From Aphis gossypii (taxonomy: Eukaryota > Arthropoda > Insecta > Hemiptera > Aphididae): 64,000 nucleotides of DNA. Below the pieces are notes generated by a model, which worked only from the letters and a program-made list of their open reading frames with translations, did not search any database and was not told the DNA's origin. The DNA lies in NCBI RefSeq assembly GCF_020184175.1, contig NC_065533.1, forward strand, positions 18,746,695 to 18,810,694, in the 5' to 3' direction. Position numbers and translations under genes: made by a program. This document shows, in pieces, positions 11,201 through 24,700 of the stretch. Position 1 is the first letter of the stretch, and each line of letters opens with the position of its first letter.

Positions 11201-14200
11201 GCCGTTTATTAGCCGCACGCCCGTACGACATCATATATCGTCATAGTGTCCACTCGTTAATCTAATTAACTATATAAACCCAATAATACGCTTCACTATT
11301 CGGCTATATTATTACGCGATCACGATAACGGACAGGCATTTTATAATATATGATTCCGGTTTTTCCGCGACACTGATTCAGCACACCGTCGCCGAGGCAT
11401 AAACAAACCCTGCTTTTCCTGTGTAGGTATACGGAGCGTGTGACATAAACGGCTGACTGATAAACGATAAATAGTTGAAAATGATTTCCGACTTTGATAG
11501 TGATTTACGATAGATATTTGAATGAAGTTTGTACTTAAAAGAGCCTTTCAAAATTAAAAACTTCCAGAATTTTTCGAAATCATCGAAAAAAAAAACATAT
11601 AAAAAATAAAATATAGATTATATTGTATAATTCTGTACACATTTTTAAATATTTTGACTCTTTCCGAATTATTTATAGACGATTAATATATCTAATCCGG
11701 TTTTTTATTTTTAAATGTATTTTTAAAATGTGTTGGTTTATTGTCATATCAAAATTCTTAAAAAAATTAATTGAAAAAATATCGAAAATAGGTAATTGGT
11801 TCGATATATTTTTAAGCATTTAAATTTAGAAATTTTCGTCATAAATTTAAAATTAAATTAGAAATACATTAAAAAAAATGTTTTTATATCTAAGCGTTGT
11901 TAAAAAATTTGTACAGAATTGTTCATACATTTTTATACGTATAAAAAAATAAAGTTTTTTGGAAAGTCTCATTCATTTTTTATAAATGTTATAAATTAAA
12001 ATAATGTATCACTATGCATTCAGACATCCCACATGGCTTCATCACACTGACTTGTATACTTGACTCATGTTGTACAAGCGTATAACCGATCGATTACTTA
12101 TTTTCTCTCTTTTAGATTCCGAACGAAGTGGTGAATAATGTATTGATTTTACAATGATGTGTGTTTTTTTTTGTGCGTCAGTGTACACCATAACTTGTTG
12201 AAATAATGCTTCAATTTAAAACTTCAGACATGTTTTCCGATGACAAAGTGAATATCCTTGGTACATTATACAGGTCAAAAGTAAAGTTTTCAAAAACATC
12301 GGGAAAAACCACAAAAAAAGTGACGGAAAAACGTGAATTTTTAAATCGATTTTTGTATTAAGTTATAATTCAAAAGGTAATCTCTGTAAATACTTTCACC
12401 AAATGTTTATATTAGCGTTATCTATACGTGGTTAAATTTTCAAAATATTCTGGCTTTTTTGAGCTATTATATAGACAACTGAAATTTTCGATTTTCTATG
12501 TATTTTTTTTTTTTTTGAAATGTCGATAAAAATGTTTGAAAAAAAAAATTGAAAATTTAATACAAGGTTTCTTAAAAGTTGTTCTTATTATAGTTAAAAA
12601 ATATATAATGACAAAAATATTTAAATTTAAAAAAAAAATTATAGAATAAAATTTAGCATATTATTTATTAGTTAATTAGTAATTAGACCTGTTTGTTTTA
12701 TTTTTTTTTCTATTTTTTATTTATGCATTGATATTCTTATGATGTATTTAAGTATTTTCACATTTTCTACTTCCTAATTCTATCATTGAACGATGTTAAG
12801 AAAATGTCTCATTATGCATTATACTATAGTTAGGTACTTATATTCTTTAAAGGAGATATTAAATATATATTGTATAAAAACTTCACAAGATAATTTTATT
12901 ACAAAAATCTGGCAATAACAATCAATTATTACTTTTTATTAGTAGTGTGTTAGTGTGTTACTATACCATGTGTTTGAATTAATTTTTCCAATATATATCG
13001 CGTATAATATAATAATAATAATATATTAATATCATTAACACTATGTGTTGTCTCTTTTACCTATAACTCCATAGTTCGATAATTCCATAATAGTAGGGAA
13101 TCCTACTAACCGACTAGACAAAATTCTGTGCACCAATAATTGTATTGACCTTACTCAACTATATTATCGTAACTTAATTAAACATAATCTGACCTATGCA
13201 TGTAGCGGATTCGACATCCAGCGTGTACCCTGTTCCGCATCCGGTGAAACGGATACATTGATACGAACCGGCCGTATTGTCACATCGCTGAGATTCTTGA
13301 CACGTGTGTAAATTTAATTGGCATTCGTTTATATCTAAAACAACGTAAATCAAATAATTATGACAATTATTTCGTTATTATATTATAAGTTTATATATAC
13401 ATATATAAATATTAAATAGTTATTATATTTTATAATATTATATACAATATACATGATGATTTACTAAACGTAGTTAGTAAAAGCTGAAAAATATAATAAT
13501 TTCATTCTGACTTGTATACTAAAACTTAGGACGTACAAATTGTGACAGTAAAAGTTAATTTATCCATGAAAAAAAAAATTTTAATCCTAATAATATTAAA
13601 AATTAAAAACTAAGTTACATATTAAATAAAATTATACATTCAGTTATTGTTTTTTCATAAAAAGTGTACTATTATGATAGGTATGTGGCATTTGCTATTG
13701 AAAATTAAATTAAATTAACAAATTTTATGTAGGTACCTAATATAACAATAAATTAATATCTGATGATACATAACAAACAATACCTATGCATTTTTAAAAC
13801 AAAGTAAACATATTACCTGTGCACGCATTGGTTACTTTGTCCAATTGATAACCACTTTTACAGTGACATTTATAACTTCCCGGCGAATTTATGCACACTT
13901 CATTTATATCGCAAGGTTTTTGAGAACATTCATCTATATCTATAAAACAAATTCTATTAATAGCATAGGTATAATTTAAATCTTTGTCCACTAAGTTTGA
14001 TTACTCTGTGCTTCTTTAAAAAATTTAATTTATCTATTCATATTCCGCACAGATAGCAATTACCTATCATATTTTTAATTTTTCATGCTAGTATTAAATC
14101 GTGGATGTTGGGGACAATGCTCTAAATTTTACGATTTACGAGTTAAAATCCAATTGAGATTCTTTCAATTATTATTGTGTCGATATTTTTTTTTACCATA

Positions 14201-17200
14201 TTCGCTATACCTATTGTAGATTCTATACTATTGTCGACAAAAAGTATCTATATCGTTATACAAGATATTACTATATTACTATTTGCATGAATGCATGATG
14301 ATATTACCATCGCTGTATATTAGACTTATTGATAAGTTGTTAAGTTTATAATTATGTATACAAGTTTTGTAGAAACAAATTTATTTTTATTGCTCTAATT
14401 GTTCGCTATTACATAATATTGAACAATTAAAAATATATTAACATTATTATTGTAATTATTATATTATTTTTCTAATCTAATTTACCAAAATGATTATTAG
14501 TTTTTCCAAACATTATAGAGCTTTATAACTGATCAAATTGGCGCGTACACGCCTATAACCACTTTCATAAGTATTTTGATATTTTTAAAATATAGGTGCG
14601 TTTTAATTTGTTCTTACAGCGAACACTCATTACTAGTGAACTTTTAGCATCATACTAGTCAGTGGTCTCAATATAAACTGAAGATTTTAAAATGACTTTA
14701 TTTTTATATAATATACATATTTGAACGTACCTAGTTTTAAACAAGATTCTCTTCTAAAACGTTTCAGGTATAAACATCAAATAAATAGTAATATTTATTA
14801 TTGAGCAATTAAAACTAATGTAGCATAAATTTATTGTAGACTATACTATAAGTCCACTAGTTCTCTTTACAACTCAACTATAGCAACTATTTTAGATTCC
14901 TCATATAATTTATCTCTATTAGATACAATGAATTTTCATAATTACCTTTACATTTTTGTTCATACAAACTATATGCGTATCCAGGGTCACAAATTTGTTT
15001 TTTTTTAGGCATAGTTAATTTTTCAGGAACCAACGACATCATTGACGGTTGTAGGTATGGTTGACATTCAAATCCATTTGGTGTAGTTATACATATTTCA
15101 CTAGACGTGCAACTATGTGTTCCATCAGTACAAGGATTTACGTCTGCGTATACATAAATTTAATAAATACCAAACAAAAAGAATAATATAATGATATAAT
15201 AATTCAAGTCTTAAATTATAATAGTATGTAGGACATATAAGTATATAGGAAATCAAGTTAATATGGTTTTAGATTATTTTCATCAAAAGTTTTTACCAGT
15301 TGTAGATATATAATCTGATATGAAAAAACCATGATAAGAAGGTATTTTTTTAATTTTAAATTTACTGAGTGAATAGTTTCAGAAGTCTTGTTAATATTTT
15401 TATTATATAGGTACATTCAAATGTTTGTTCGTTCATTAATTTGAAAAGATTATGAACCTAAAACTTTGCATTTAGAAATTATGTCCAACTATAATACTAT
15501 TATAACTTAACGTGATTTTCCAAAGTATGTACATAAAAACTGTCGAGAAATTATTATTTAAATTCCTAATGAACGAATGTTTAATATTATCAATATTAAT
15601 AAATGCTACAATTAAATTTGTATACGTAAGTATTAGTTACATACTACATACAATAATTACTAGGTATCACTGAAAATAATAGTACCTATATTATAAGTTA
15701 CCGTCGAATTAAAAATGTACAAAATATATTTCAAGTTAATAAATTTAAACTTAAAAATAGCGTTTAGTTTCTAAGTTTGAAACAAGAAATTTTTATAAGT
15801 ACAATCTACAAACATTGATTAAATAATTATTAATTTATTCAGTTATTTTAATTTAAAATAATGCTAGTTAAATTAAAAATATATAAATTTAACTGACCAG
15901 CAGGTGTCACATAGTCTTTTTTAGGTTCGGTCGAAATCGATTTTACTTTTGTAGAAGCTACACTACAGCATGACTGATACACTTCGCCCCATTGGTGATC
16001 GTGAAACAGTGGCGTTGATTGACATATCGATTTCGTTGAACCAACAGTGACACCGATTTTACATATTTCACAGCATATCTATTCATAGTAAGCAATTACA
16101 AATCATAAAAATAGTATAAACAATTATTCTATATCTGTTGTAAAATATAATAATGTAAACAAATGTCATAGTATAAACTTATTATTAATTGCATATTAGG
16201 TAAATAATAAATAATAATACGAATCAGCAGATTAGCCCAACTATAGAATAAATACAGTGATATTATGCATAGGTTGTAAAAAAAAAAATGTAAAAAATGT
16301 AATAAAATAAACGAGAAATCTCAGAAATGTACACAAAACATACATTATTATCGTTTAATAAGTTAATAGGAGCTTGAGTGCTTCTAAGGTTTTCTCCTAA
16401 AAGAATAATTATGTTATTTTAGCGAATACTAAAAAAATGTATACACATACATTGAACGAAATTCGCATAATTTATTAAACATTGGAATTTTTATGAAAAC
16501 TAAAAACAAAACGATGTTAATAATTAATAGTTTTCATACAATCATAAGATTTCAAACAAAGTTATTTATTAAGTATTTAAATACTGGCAGGAGTGTCGTC
16601 AGCGGACGGCTTCTCTCCTTTTAGTACCTACCTATAGAATATTACTATACGCGAGCTCATTTATGCCTTATTACACAAAGTCGATTAGATTATATAACAT
16701 TAAAAATTGAACACAATATTAACAACGGCTGTATACAAGTTAAAATAATAAGCAAAAAACATTATAATTTATATTGTATAATACATTATAGAATATTTAT
16801 TAATGTATTATATATTAACTATATAATATAGTAATATACCTACGCCGATGTGGATAATTTATTTGTTGAAATGTTATGAATTATTATTATTTATTATTTT
16901 TAAATAACAACCATGATAATATATATATAAGGTATGCTATGATTAGAATTTGTGTCTTTATTGCGCTAATATATTTATAATATTTTTAAAATAATATTTA
17001 ACGTAACGTATTGAATTACCATTTACAGTGTTGGTTATTTAAAAAAATGCGTATAGATATTACCCTTTGTAAATTAGGTATATTTTATGTATTCTATTAT
17101 GTAGTAATATGAAACTTATAATTACTTTATTGCATTAAAACACGAGTGCTATACTCAGAAGTTGCACAAGTCATATAAAAAAGAACAACTCCGTTATAAC

Positions 17201-20200
17201 GTCATAACAATTTATACTGAGTACAGTAAAACGTAGTAGTAATTAATAAATACTTTTATTGTAATAAAACTAATATTTATACGTATTTATAACTATATAA
17301 GGTGTATACTGTATACGTACCATAAAATCAACTTGATTTTTTCCTATTTGTGTTTTTTCGTTACAAACTCCATTTTCTAATCCGACTTGTTTTCCCTCGT
17401 TGCACCGTATTTCTCTATAATTTATAACAGTATATCTCTAATTTTAAAATAGCGATCATTATAGTTTTTATTAAATTTGTTATTGTGTTTGACAACCGCG
17501 TGGCCTTACAGTCTAGAATATATGACATATATTATACTAATATTTATTATTTAATCTGATTTCAAGCGCCTAAGGTAATAAATGTATGATATGTGATAGT
17601 ATAATATACGTAATATATAGAGGAAAGAATAATTTAAATTTACAAATTAACTGAGAAATAAGAAATATAAACGCTGAACAACACATATTATAAATAAAAA
17701 TTATACTATACCTTTTTAATGAACATGAATATTTTATTATTTTATATAGTTAATTATTTGCACATATTTTGGTCAGAAGTAAACTTAATAAGAAACTTAG
17801 TTTAAATTTTAAAATTAGCTAGATAATAAACATTTCAATAATGGTAACAGAGCTTCAATCCAATAATCGTGTCCTACTCTTTTAAAGTTGTCTATATTGT
17901 ATTAACATAATATGAATATGTGATAGGTATATTTTAATATTTGACATCAATCGATCATGATGGAATTGTATGGATTAAACTGTATATGATGTATAATATT
18001 AATTATATGATTTCGTATGGAAATATGGAATTCAATGAATATAATATAACTAATGTATAGTTTCTAAAAATATTATTATTATATAAAATAATAATTACGT
18101 AGCACTTGTTATTATTCAAAATTACTTTTTAATAATTACCTATAGAAATTATATTTTACTAATAATATAATTAAATAAGTAATGACCTAACCCACTCTGC
18201 ATGTGATAGTGTTTGATATAACTGCAATAATGCACTGGCGTACTGCTTTCACTGATAAAATTTACGAATGCCAAGCAAGTAGCATCACGGCTAATATCAG
18301 TTATCAAGTATATTGGATATTGACAATCATAACATAATAATTATTGTGGTTTTTTTTCGGAACAATGAATGTTACTAAAGCATTTCTTTTTTAAAACGGC
18401 TATAATAATCACTAATCAGTATCGTGATTAAAATTTAAAAGGCCTGTAGCAAAACAAAACCAATAAGTTCTAAATTTTATGAATTTTTATAAATCCATAT
18501 AGGTATACCAGCTATTATATTAATAGTATTATTTTTTCTTAAAATGACACAAAAAACATAAATTAAAAAAAAAAAATTAAAATTTATTAAATATTAATTA
18601 TAATTTATAAGCCTAAGTTGTAAAATATTTTTTTTAAATCGCTTTTTTTAGCTTTCGTTTCCAGAAATGCAGGAGTCAATTTATCAAAATTCACCTTCCG
18701 AGATATTTCATGTTCGATTTAAAGTATAATACTAAGCAGCTAACAAGCCCCTCGCACTCTTTGATCTCAACAATTAATTTATAGGTACCTACTCTATGAT
18801 AGAATGACTGAGTAGTTAAAGCTATAAATTTGGATTATTATGATGGTTACATTATAAGTTACAATAAAATAACCATAATTATAAATCAAATACTAATCAC
18901 TTTTCAATACCTAGTATTATTAGTATTGTTTTAATCATATTTTTAATGTGATAGACTAGTAGCACATCGTACCGCAAATTTCATGGAAATCATCGTGTAT
19001 TGTTAAGCTATTGATAACACTTATTCATATACAAAAGCATTTTGAGTAAATTATACATTTACTGTATAAATTATATTTTATATTATAGTATTTACATTCT
19101 CTAGAAATCGACGAACGGCGAGACTTTTTAATCAATGTTTGACTTGAGTTTCAAAATAAAAAAGAGTAATAAGCACATATCGTGTCAAGTTAAATTTCTA
19201 AATATTTTTATAATTTATTCATAGTATTACTATTAGCAAAATAGTTATAGTCTTATACAATAGTTTTAACTTATAGTTAAAAACTTATATATATAACTTA
19301 TATATGTATTTCTCAATACATCGTATACAATATATTTTATAAAATGATATATTCATAGAATTATAGCATATTAAACTATTATTATTATAAACTCTTATAA
19401 TTATAAGTAAAAAATGTCTATCTAATACCTACTACAATCAAATGGTATAAATAGGTGCGTTACCTAGTAGTACAAAATATAAATAGCTTCAAACTTAAAA
19501 AAATATTAGATTCTAAGCCAATGAATGTATTGATTTTACAACAATGTTTGTTTTTTGTCTGTCGTTCCATTTGGGGCAAAAAAAAAATAACAGATTCCAG
19601 TACTTTTGAAAATAATCAGTAAAAAAAAAATAATAAAAAACAATTTCATCAAATTTAAATCGAAAGAAAAATTTAAAATTTAAAACTGGAATATTTTTTT
19701 AAGGATTTTCAAAATTATTAGATAAACTAGGTCCAACTATCTACCAGAAAAAAAAACCTTTAAAATGGACTAGTGGCTGTGAAAGATAAACAAACACACA
19801 TTATTACAAAACATTAATCAATTCATTCCACTTAAAATCTAAAATTCTAAAAGTTTAAAATTTTAACATATGCATAACAATGGAATTAGACAGCTACAGG
19901 GACGTGTTTAAAGCGATATAAATGGAAGCAGAACTATTGCTCTTGATGGATGGTGGCAGGAGTATTTTTGTTTACCTATATTATTTTGTAATAATTAATA
20001 ATATTTTTCATAATATTGTTGGGATACTTTTGAAGCACGTTTCAAAGTTATTTAGCTTTATATTTTTGACGATATTTTAAAAACACGCAAATTAATCTCT
20101 ATTCCCATATAATTATTATAACAGCACATATAGATTCATCAATATATTGACCAAATGTCATAACTAACTATAGACAGAAAATATAGTTAAATTGTCAAAA

Positions 20201-21783
20201 TAGTGTATGAGCACTACTATCAACAATTTAACAATTCTATAACACGCTTTTATCTTGCATGTTAAAATTGTATTGTCGAGAAAAGGCGGATTTTATTCAA
20301 AACTAGCGACTGTTTTTCAAACAAAACATTTTCGCGACGAAATCCACGAAAATAATAATGGCAATATACGTAGGTACCTATTGTATATTACTCGTCTATT
20401 ATAGTATGGTAATAAAATAATTCAAAAAAAAAAAAAGAAAATTTTTTACTACAATAATAACTGGGTACATACCTCAACGATTGCAAACAACACGCCCCGA
20501 CCATGGTCAGACACATCGTATTGTGTTCGACATTGACGTTGAACAAAGGAAACGACAGAGTGATATTGCAAGATTTTTTTTCCATGCTCCACGTTTTTCC
20601 CGTGTTACAACAATGATTTAGCGTGCTTTCCAAGTCCCCTGTATAGTAGAACACATTATAATTATTATTGTGCATACGCCGTGATGGACAAGTGCATGGT
20701 GCACAAACTCAAATGCTATTAAATTATAACATAGGTAATAAGTAAAAGCGTATACGGAGTGATCCATATTTTTAACTAGCTGAATACTTTTTTACAAGTG
20801 AATTTTTATGTTTTTGGGAAAACTTATTTTGTATTATGGTTTGATGTTTGAACTTAAAAGTATTAAGTGTCATTATGATAAGACAATAAATTTTTCAAAT
20901 ATATTTTTTTATTATTTTATTTTAGTGGTTGTGGATGCAGAGAAAAACAATATTTTATTTCGAAGGAAAACTATGCCGCTCTAAATAGTTTGTTTTCATC
21001 AATATAAACCTTTAAAGTCCAAACAAATCAAACATTGAAATAAATAGTAGTGGCAAGAAGTACTTTCTCGTAAAAGTCTTACATTATACTGCTTGTGGTG
21101 CAAACTCTCGGGGTTGCTTCCTTAGTAATATCTATAAATAAAATTATAGTACTCTATATAAAAGAAAGTCGCAAAAATAAAGAAATTTCGTATGTATAGA
21201 TTCATAGTAGGTATATTTTTTGAGTATAGGTTTATTAAGGTTTTATAGTTCTGAGCTTGAAAAGGGGGTGCTTCAAGTTCAATATTTTATATCCAGAGAC
21301 TCCTTTATAAACTTAAAATGCCATTATTAATCATAAAACCATTTGATCAATATACGATATTTTCACAAAATGATTAGAAAATGATTATGCTTACGCGATT
21401 GTGAAATCAAAACTTAACTATTTAGTTAGAAAAATATTTTGTCTTTAGGAATTTACTTAAAATTTCAGTGTTGGCTTTGGCCAACCGAATGGATAACTTC
21501 GTGGGTACATTGTGTTGTGTATTCAATTGTGTTGTATACATGTTTAATGTATAAGCACCATTATTATAGACAATAGACGTTGTACAAATTAATATTGGAA
21601 ACGCAATTCCGTCTTAAATAATTACAACGTGACGCGATGACGTAAATCTCTGGGTTCCGATACACTTGGTATAGAGTAGAATATTTATAGTACCAATATC
21701 ATTATTATAAAACACTCACCGGCCGAAAACGAGTAATCGACGAAAAGGGTAAAAACCAACAGCGTAGTCGCAGCAGTCTTCAT
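8105..21783 (-). CDS. Fibulin-1-like extracellular matrix protein (anaphylatoxin-like plus calcium-binding EGF modules)
   Basis: Nine exons on the minus strand, in order: 21783-21720, 20638-20473, 17414-17321, 16078-15898, 15143-14946, 13939-13817, 13334-13194, 9534-9316, 8211-8105. They sum to 1293 nt, 430 residues plus stop, with every phase compatible. Residues 1-21 are a signal peptide (MKTAATTLLVFTLFVDYSFS). Residues about 25-165 hold paired-Cys motifs (HCCNTG, GACCLQSL, ICCEIC, SCCSVAS) like the anaphylatoxin-like modules of fibulin-1. Then come DVNPC, DIDEC, DINEC, DDDEC and DINEC cbEGF modules, one per exon and all bounded by phase-1 introns. Known: fibulins are secreted and bind matrix proteins and calcium. 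Odd: the last module has only four of six Cys before TGA at 8107-8105, and no fibulin C-terminal domain is present. A possible donor (CCCAG|GTCAAA) lies just before that stop, so a longer isoform may continue leftward. Confidence 0.8.
9316..9534 (-). CDS. Fibulin-like gene, exon 8: cbEGF module with Asn-rich insert
   Basis: DDDECALKTDTC and CRNTLGSFRC mark the module. An insertion between Cys residues holds GSNNNTNQINRNS, with potential N-glycosylation sites, before CLRGYEMDQ. Phase 1 on both sides. Confidence 0.8.
10980..11460. other. GC-richer, CpG-containing island inside fibulin-like intron 7
   Basis: Compared with its flanks this block is richer in CG dinucleotides (TCGACGACAGCG, ACCCGACTCGG, GCCGCACGCCCG). 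No ORF or splice-bounded exon was found. It may be an internal promoter or enhancer, or a remnant of other DNA. Confidence 0.3.
12112..12500. mobile_element. Dispersed repeat with one recognisable end (related to the element at 19506)
   Basis: Starts TTAGATTCCGAACGAAGTGG, followed by GTATTGATTTTACAATGATG and a T-run. The same word order occurs at 19506-19560 and, inverted, at 19780-19842. The right limit was not determined. No coding sequence. Confidence 0.5.
13194..13334 (-). CDS. Fibulin-like gene, exon 7: cbEGF module
   Basis: DINECQLNLHTC, then RCDNTAGSYQC and GCGTGYTLD with a final Cys. The calcium-binding consensus D-I-N-E and NTAGSY is kept. Phase 1 on both sides. Confidence 0.85.
13817..13939 (-). 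CDS. Fibulin-like gene, exon 6: canonical cbEGF module
   Basis: DIDECSQKPCDINEVC then INSPGSYKCHCKSGYQL and a sixth Cys: all six Cys and the Asn/aromatic calcium-site pattern are present. One module per exon, phase 1 on both sides. Confidence 0.9.
14946..15143 (-). CDS. Fibulin-like gene, exon 5: EGF module with inserted loop
   Basis: DVNPCTDGTHSC opens a cbEGF-like module with the C1-C4 pattern, then a loop rich in Pro, Met and Lys (PSMMSLVPEKLTMPKKK) before C.PGYAYS....C. Each end lies on a phase-1 intron. Confidence 0.75.
15898..16078 (-). CDS. Fibulin-like gene, exon 4: last anaphylatoxin-like module
   Basis: Begins ICCEICKIG and contains a QSCCSVAS pair, followed by a short Lys/Ser/Thr linker to the EGF region. 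Donor GTCAGT, phase 1. Confidence 0.8.
19506..19842. mobile_element. 337-bp element with long imperfect terminal inverted repeats
   Basis: The left arm (TTAGATTCTAAGCCAATGAA... TGTTTGTTTTTTGTCTGTCG) and the reverse complement of the right arm (TTAGATTTTAAGTGGAATGA... TGTGTGTTTGTTTATC) align imperfectly over about 60 nt. There is no ORF between. Together with the related copy at 12112 this indicates a MITE-like family inserted in introns of the fibulin-like gene. The target duplication was not resolved. Confidence 0.55.
20473..20638 (-). CDS. Fibulin-like gene, exon 2: first anaphylatoxin-like module
   Basis: Starts after ATACAG with GDLESTLNHCCNTGKTW and ends ACCLQSL before donor GTATGT (phase 2). 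The CC...C...C...CC spacing is the anaphylatoxin-like pattern of fibulin-1. Confidence 0.8.
21720..21783 (-). CDS. Fibulin-like gene, exon 1: start codon and signal peptide
   Basis: ATG at 21783-21781 begins 21 codons ending YSFSA, then one extra base before donor GTGAGT (phase 1). Hydrophobic core TLLVFTLFV; cleavage is likely near SFSA-G. The upstream DNA (21790-22000) is more GC-rich than the surroundings, as expected of a promoter and 5' UTR. Confidence 0.8.
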
Positions 21784-24700
21784 TTCGTATAACGTTTTAA
21801 AAGAATATTATTACACTTTTTTCGAAACGGTCGACGATTATTGCCGCGGGTTATTCGATACTGTATATTATTCCGGACGGACGTCCGACGAAAATTGCTA
21901 TCGGACACTAAAAACGTTCGGTAAGGACGGTCGTGCGACGACGCCGTTTCCAATAATAATATTATAATATTATACAGTATTCTATGCGATAAATATTAAC
22001 ATGATGCGCGGTAAGACGACATTATAATATATTTATATATGCAGTGCGCAGTGATTCTGAGTATATATATATATGCATATATAACGCATGATAACGCAGT
22101 AAATTACATTATTGTTTATCTGTGCGACTATTGCATCGGACTAGAGTCTATATAAAACATATCATTATTAATATGCGACGTATATGCCGTTACTGTTTTG
22201 CTAAACGTCTGAATATAAGGCGTACAGCTGATGCTGTGAGAAACGAAAAAACGCGCATCGACACAATATTTTCGTGTGCGTATAACAGTGTTGTTAATGT
22301 CATCGTTGTAAATCTTATACGATTATTAATCAATAACTACAGTTACATACGTCTATGCTCGCTGTTCTACTCGTATATAATCGAATTATATATACGTGGT
22401 GATTTGTAAGCCCGAAGGCGATACATCATCATGATTATGTCTTTGGAAATAAAACAGTTGAAAAAGAAATTGAAAATGCCTTGCGTTTTCTTAGATATTG
22501 CCTAGTGGTTATTATTACACTTGTTAAGACAATTCTCCTGTATGATAAATGACGTGATAGAGTGATGGACGATACGTCATATAATATCGGCGGTGTTCAC
22601 CCACAATAACGCCGCCGCGATTCACGAATTACATAAACCGGAATGATAGTAACATAATAATACCTGCACAGTACCTATTGTATTGTACGCCGAATTTCGT
22701 ATTGTTATACTTATCCAGTGTATAGCACAATGTAGAATATTCTCTTTGTCCGATAGGTCTCTACTCCAGTCTAGTGCGCGCACCGCACGGATTACATAAT
22801 AATAATATAGGCAAATATAAAATGGGTAATGCGTGTTACGTACGTATATGCAAAGTTGGGCGAGTTAACTCGTTTGTTAAAATTTGAATGATAAATCGAT
22901 AACACAAATCGAAGTTTTGCGTAACACCAGTCTGACCGATTCATTCCGTAGAGCAGGACACTTTTGATCTCGGGGTAGTGGAGCTCCGCGTTGGACATCA
23001 CTTTTTCGCGTCTACGGCGCTTCGATCGCAATTCACGAAATTAGAATAAAATCAAAATGTGCTCACACACACAAGTACGTACACATAGCTGATATAGTAT
23101 GAATGAAAAGACAAACGTCTTAAACGCGATTAGGTATATATTTTCAAATGCGAATACACATTAAACGACCTTAGATCAATTCCTCGAATAACTATTTTGT
23201 TGATATTCAATATCATGATTTTAATAATTATGGTCAATTAAACATTTTTGGTTGACTTACTTATATTAAAGAAATTATTATTGTAATTTAATGAGTAATG
23301 AAAAAAATAAAAATAAAAACTGTTGTCTCAGCTTATTTTCATATATTATATAGATACTAAAAATATTTATAATCGTGTATAGTTTGTCAATAAACATGAT
23401 ATAGATGCCATCCATTGATAGAATCCTACAAACAGAAGTTATTAATCATTTATGTTAATATAAGAGACCACCGTCTCTTTCGTCTGTATATTATTATTGA
23501 GAAATATTTTTAACTAATGTTTTTGATTAAAATTTTAATCTCCTGTCTGTAGAGATTTTTAATTTTGAATACATAATTTTTTCAACTACTGAAATCTAGA
23601 ATTTACGCATTCAACACTTTGATAGCTTACAATTTAGTACTTAAAATATGTCAAATAGCTTACGTTAAACTATAAACTAATTATACATTTTTGTTTTTAT
23701 CTATACAGAGTACTTTTTAACTCGTTAATATTCAATCTTGTATAAAGCTGTATTACATGACACACCTACTATTTCAAATGAAATACTGTTTATGCCACTT
23801 GTATTATTACTATTTTCAAAACCTGCACTTTCAGAAAATACGTGTATAAAATTATAATTCTATTTGAAATCATATTTTTAATTCATCAGCTATATAATAT
23901 AACTAGGCACTCTTCAAATATTATTAAGGATAAAGGGACTGCAATTATCATCTTAAATGGTAGTATTAATTACACCTTATCGCCTGGCTAAACAGTAGGA
24001 CTTAAGTTGAAGGGTTTTAATTTTTAAAACGAAATCTAAAATTGATCCATTTATAAATTTAAATTAGTTAAAATAAAATGTTACTATATTTTGGACCAAG
24101 TTATTCGTACTATCGGTGGTCGTAAAAACGACATTTATTATTATAATTTATAACAGTTTTTGAAGTATTGAAAGTAGCTCGACAGTAAGCTTTTTAATAA
24201 ATCAAAATCGGCTTAACCAAAATCCTATATAGTTTCCAAGTTTTGTCGAGTAATATATCATTACATTTATATTATGTTTTTTGTAGCTTGTAGATGAAAC
24301 TAGGTATACAATTTCCAGTTTAGACTTGCATAATATACAACAATATGTAATACTTATATTTTACTATTAATTTACTTGTTAGTTGTCACTTGTCACACAC
24401 TAAAAAGTCACTTAGGTACCTTATTATCAATTTTTTTGTATTTTTTCATATCACTCGGTAGGCTGAATAAGCAAACACGCAATATTGTTCTTTCTTAGAA
24501 ATAAATCAAACTAATATAGGACACATCAGATATATAGGCCTCGTTTTATATTTAATTATAGATAACCTAATCTAAACAATTTGAAACTACAAAATTAGAA
24601 ATCGGAAGTGCAGTTTTGTAATAGTGTACTGTATTCATATATTATGGTACTATATAATATTACGGACACTGAAAAGTCACCGTTGTTATCTAACGCAGAC

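Noticed and set aside
22122..22409. 95-codon plus-strand ORF
   Set aside because: Arg/Ile-rich, no splice context or family pattern; fits chance in a CG-richer island upstream of the fibulin-like gene.
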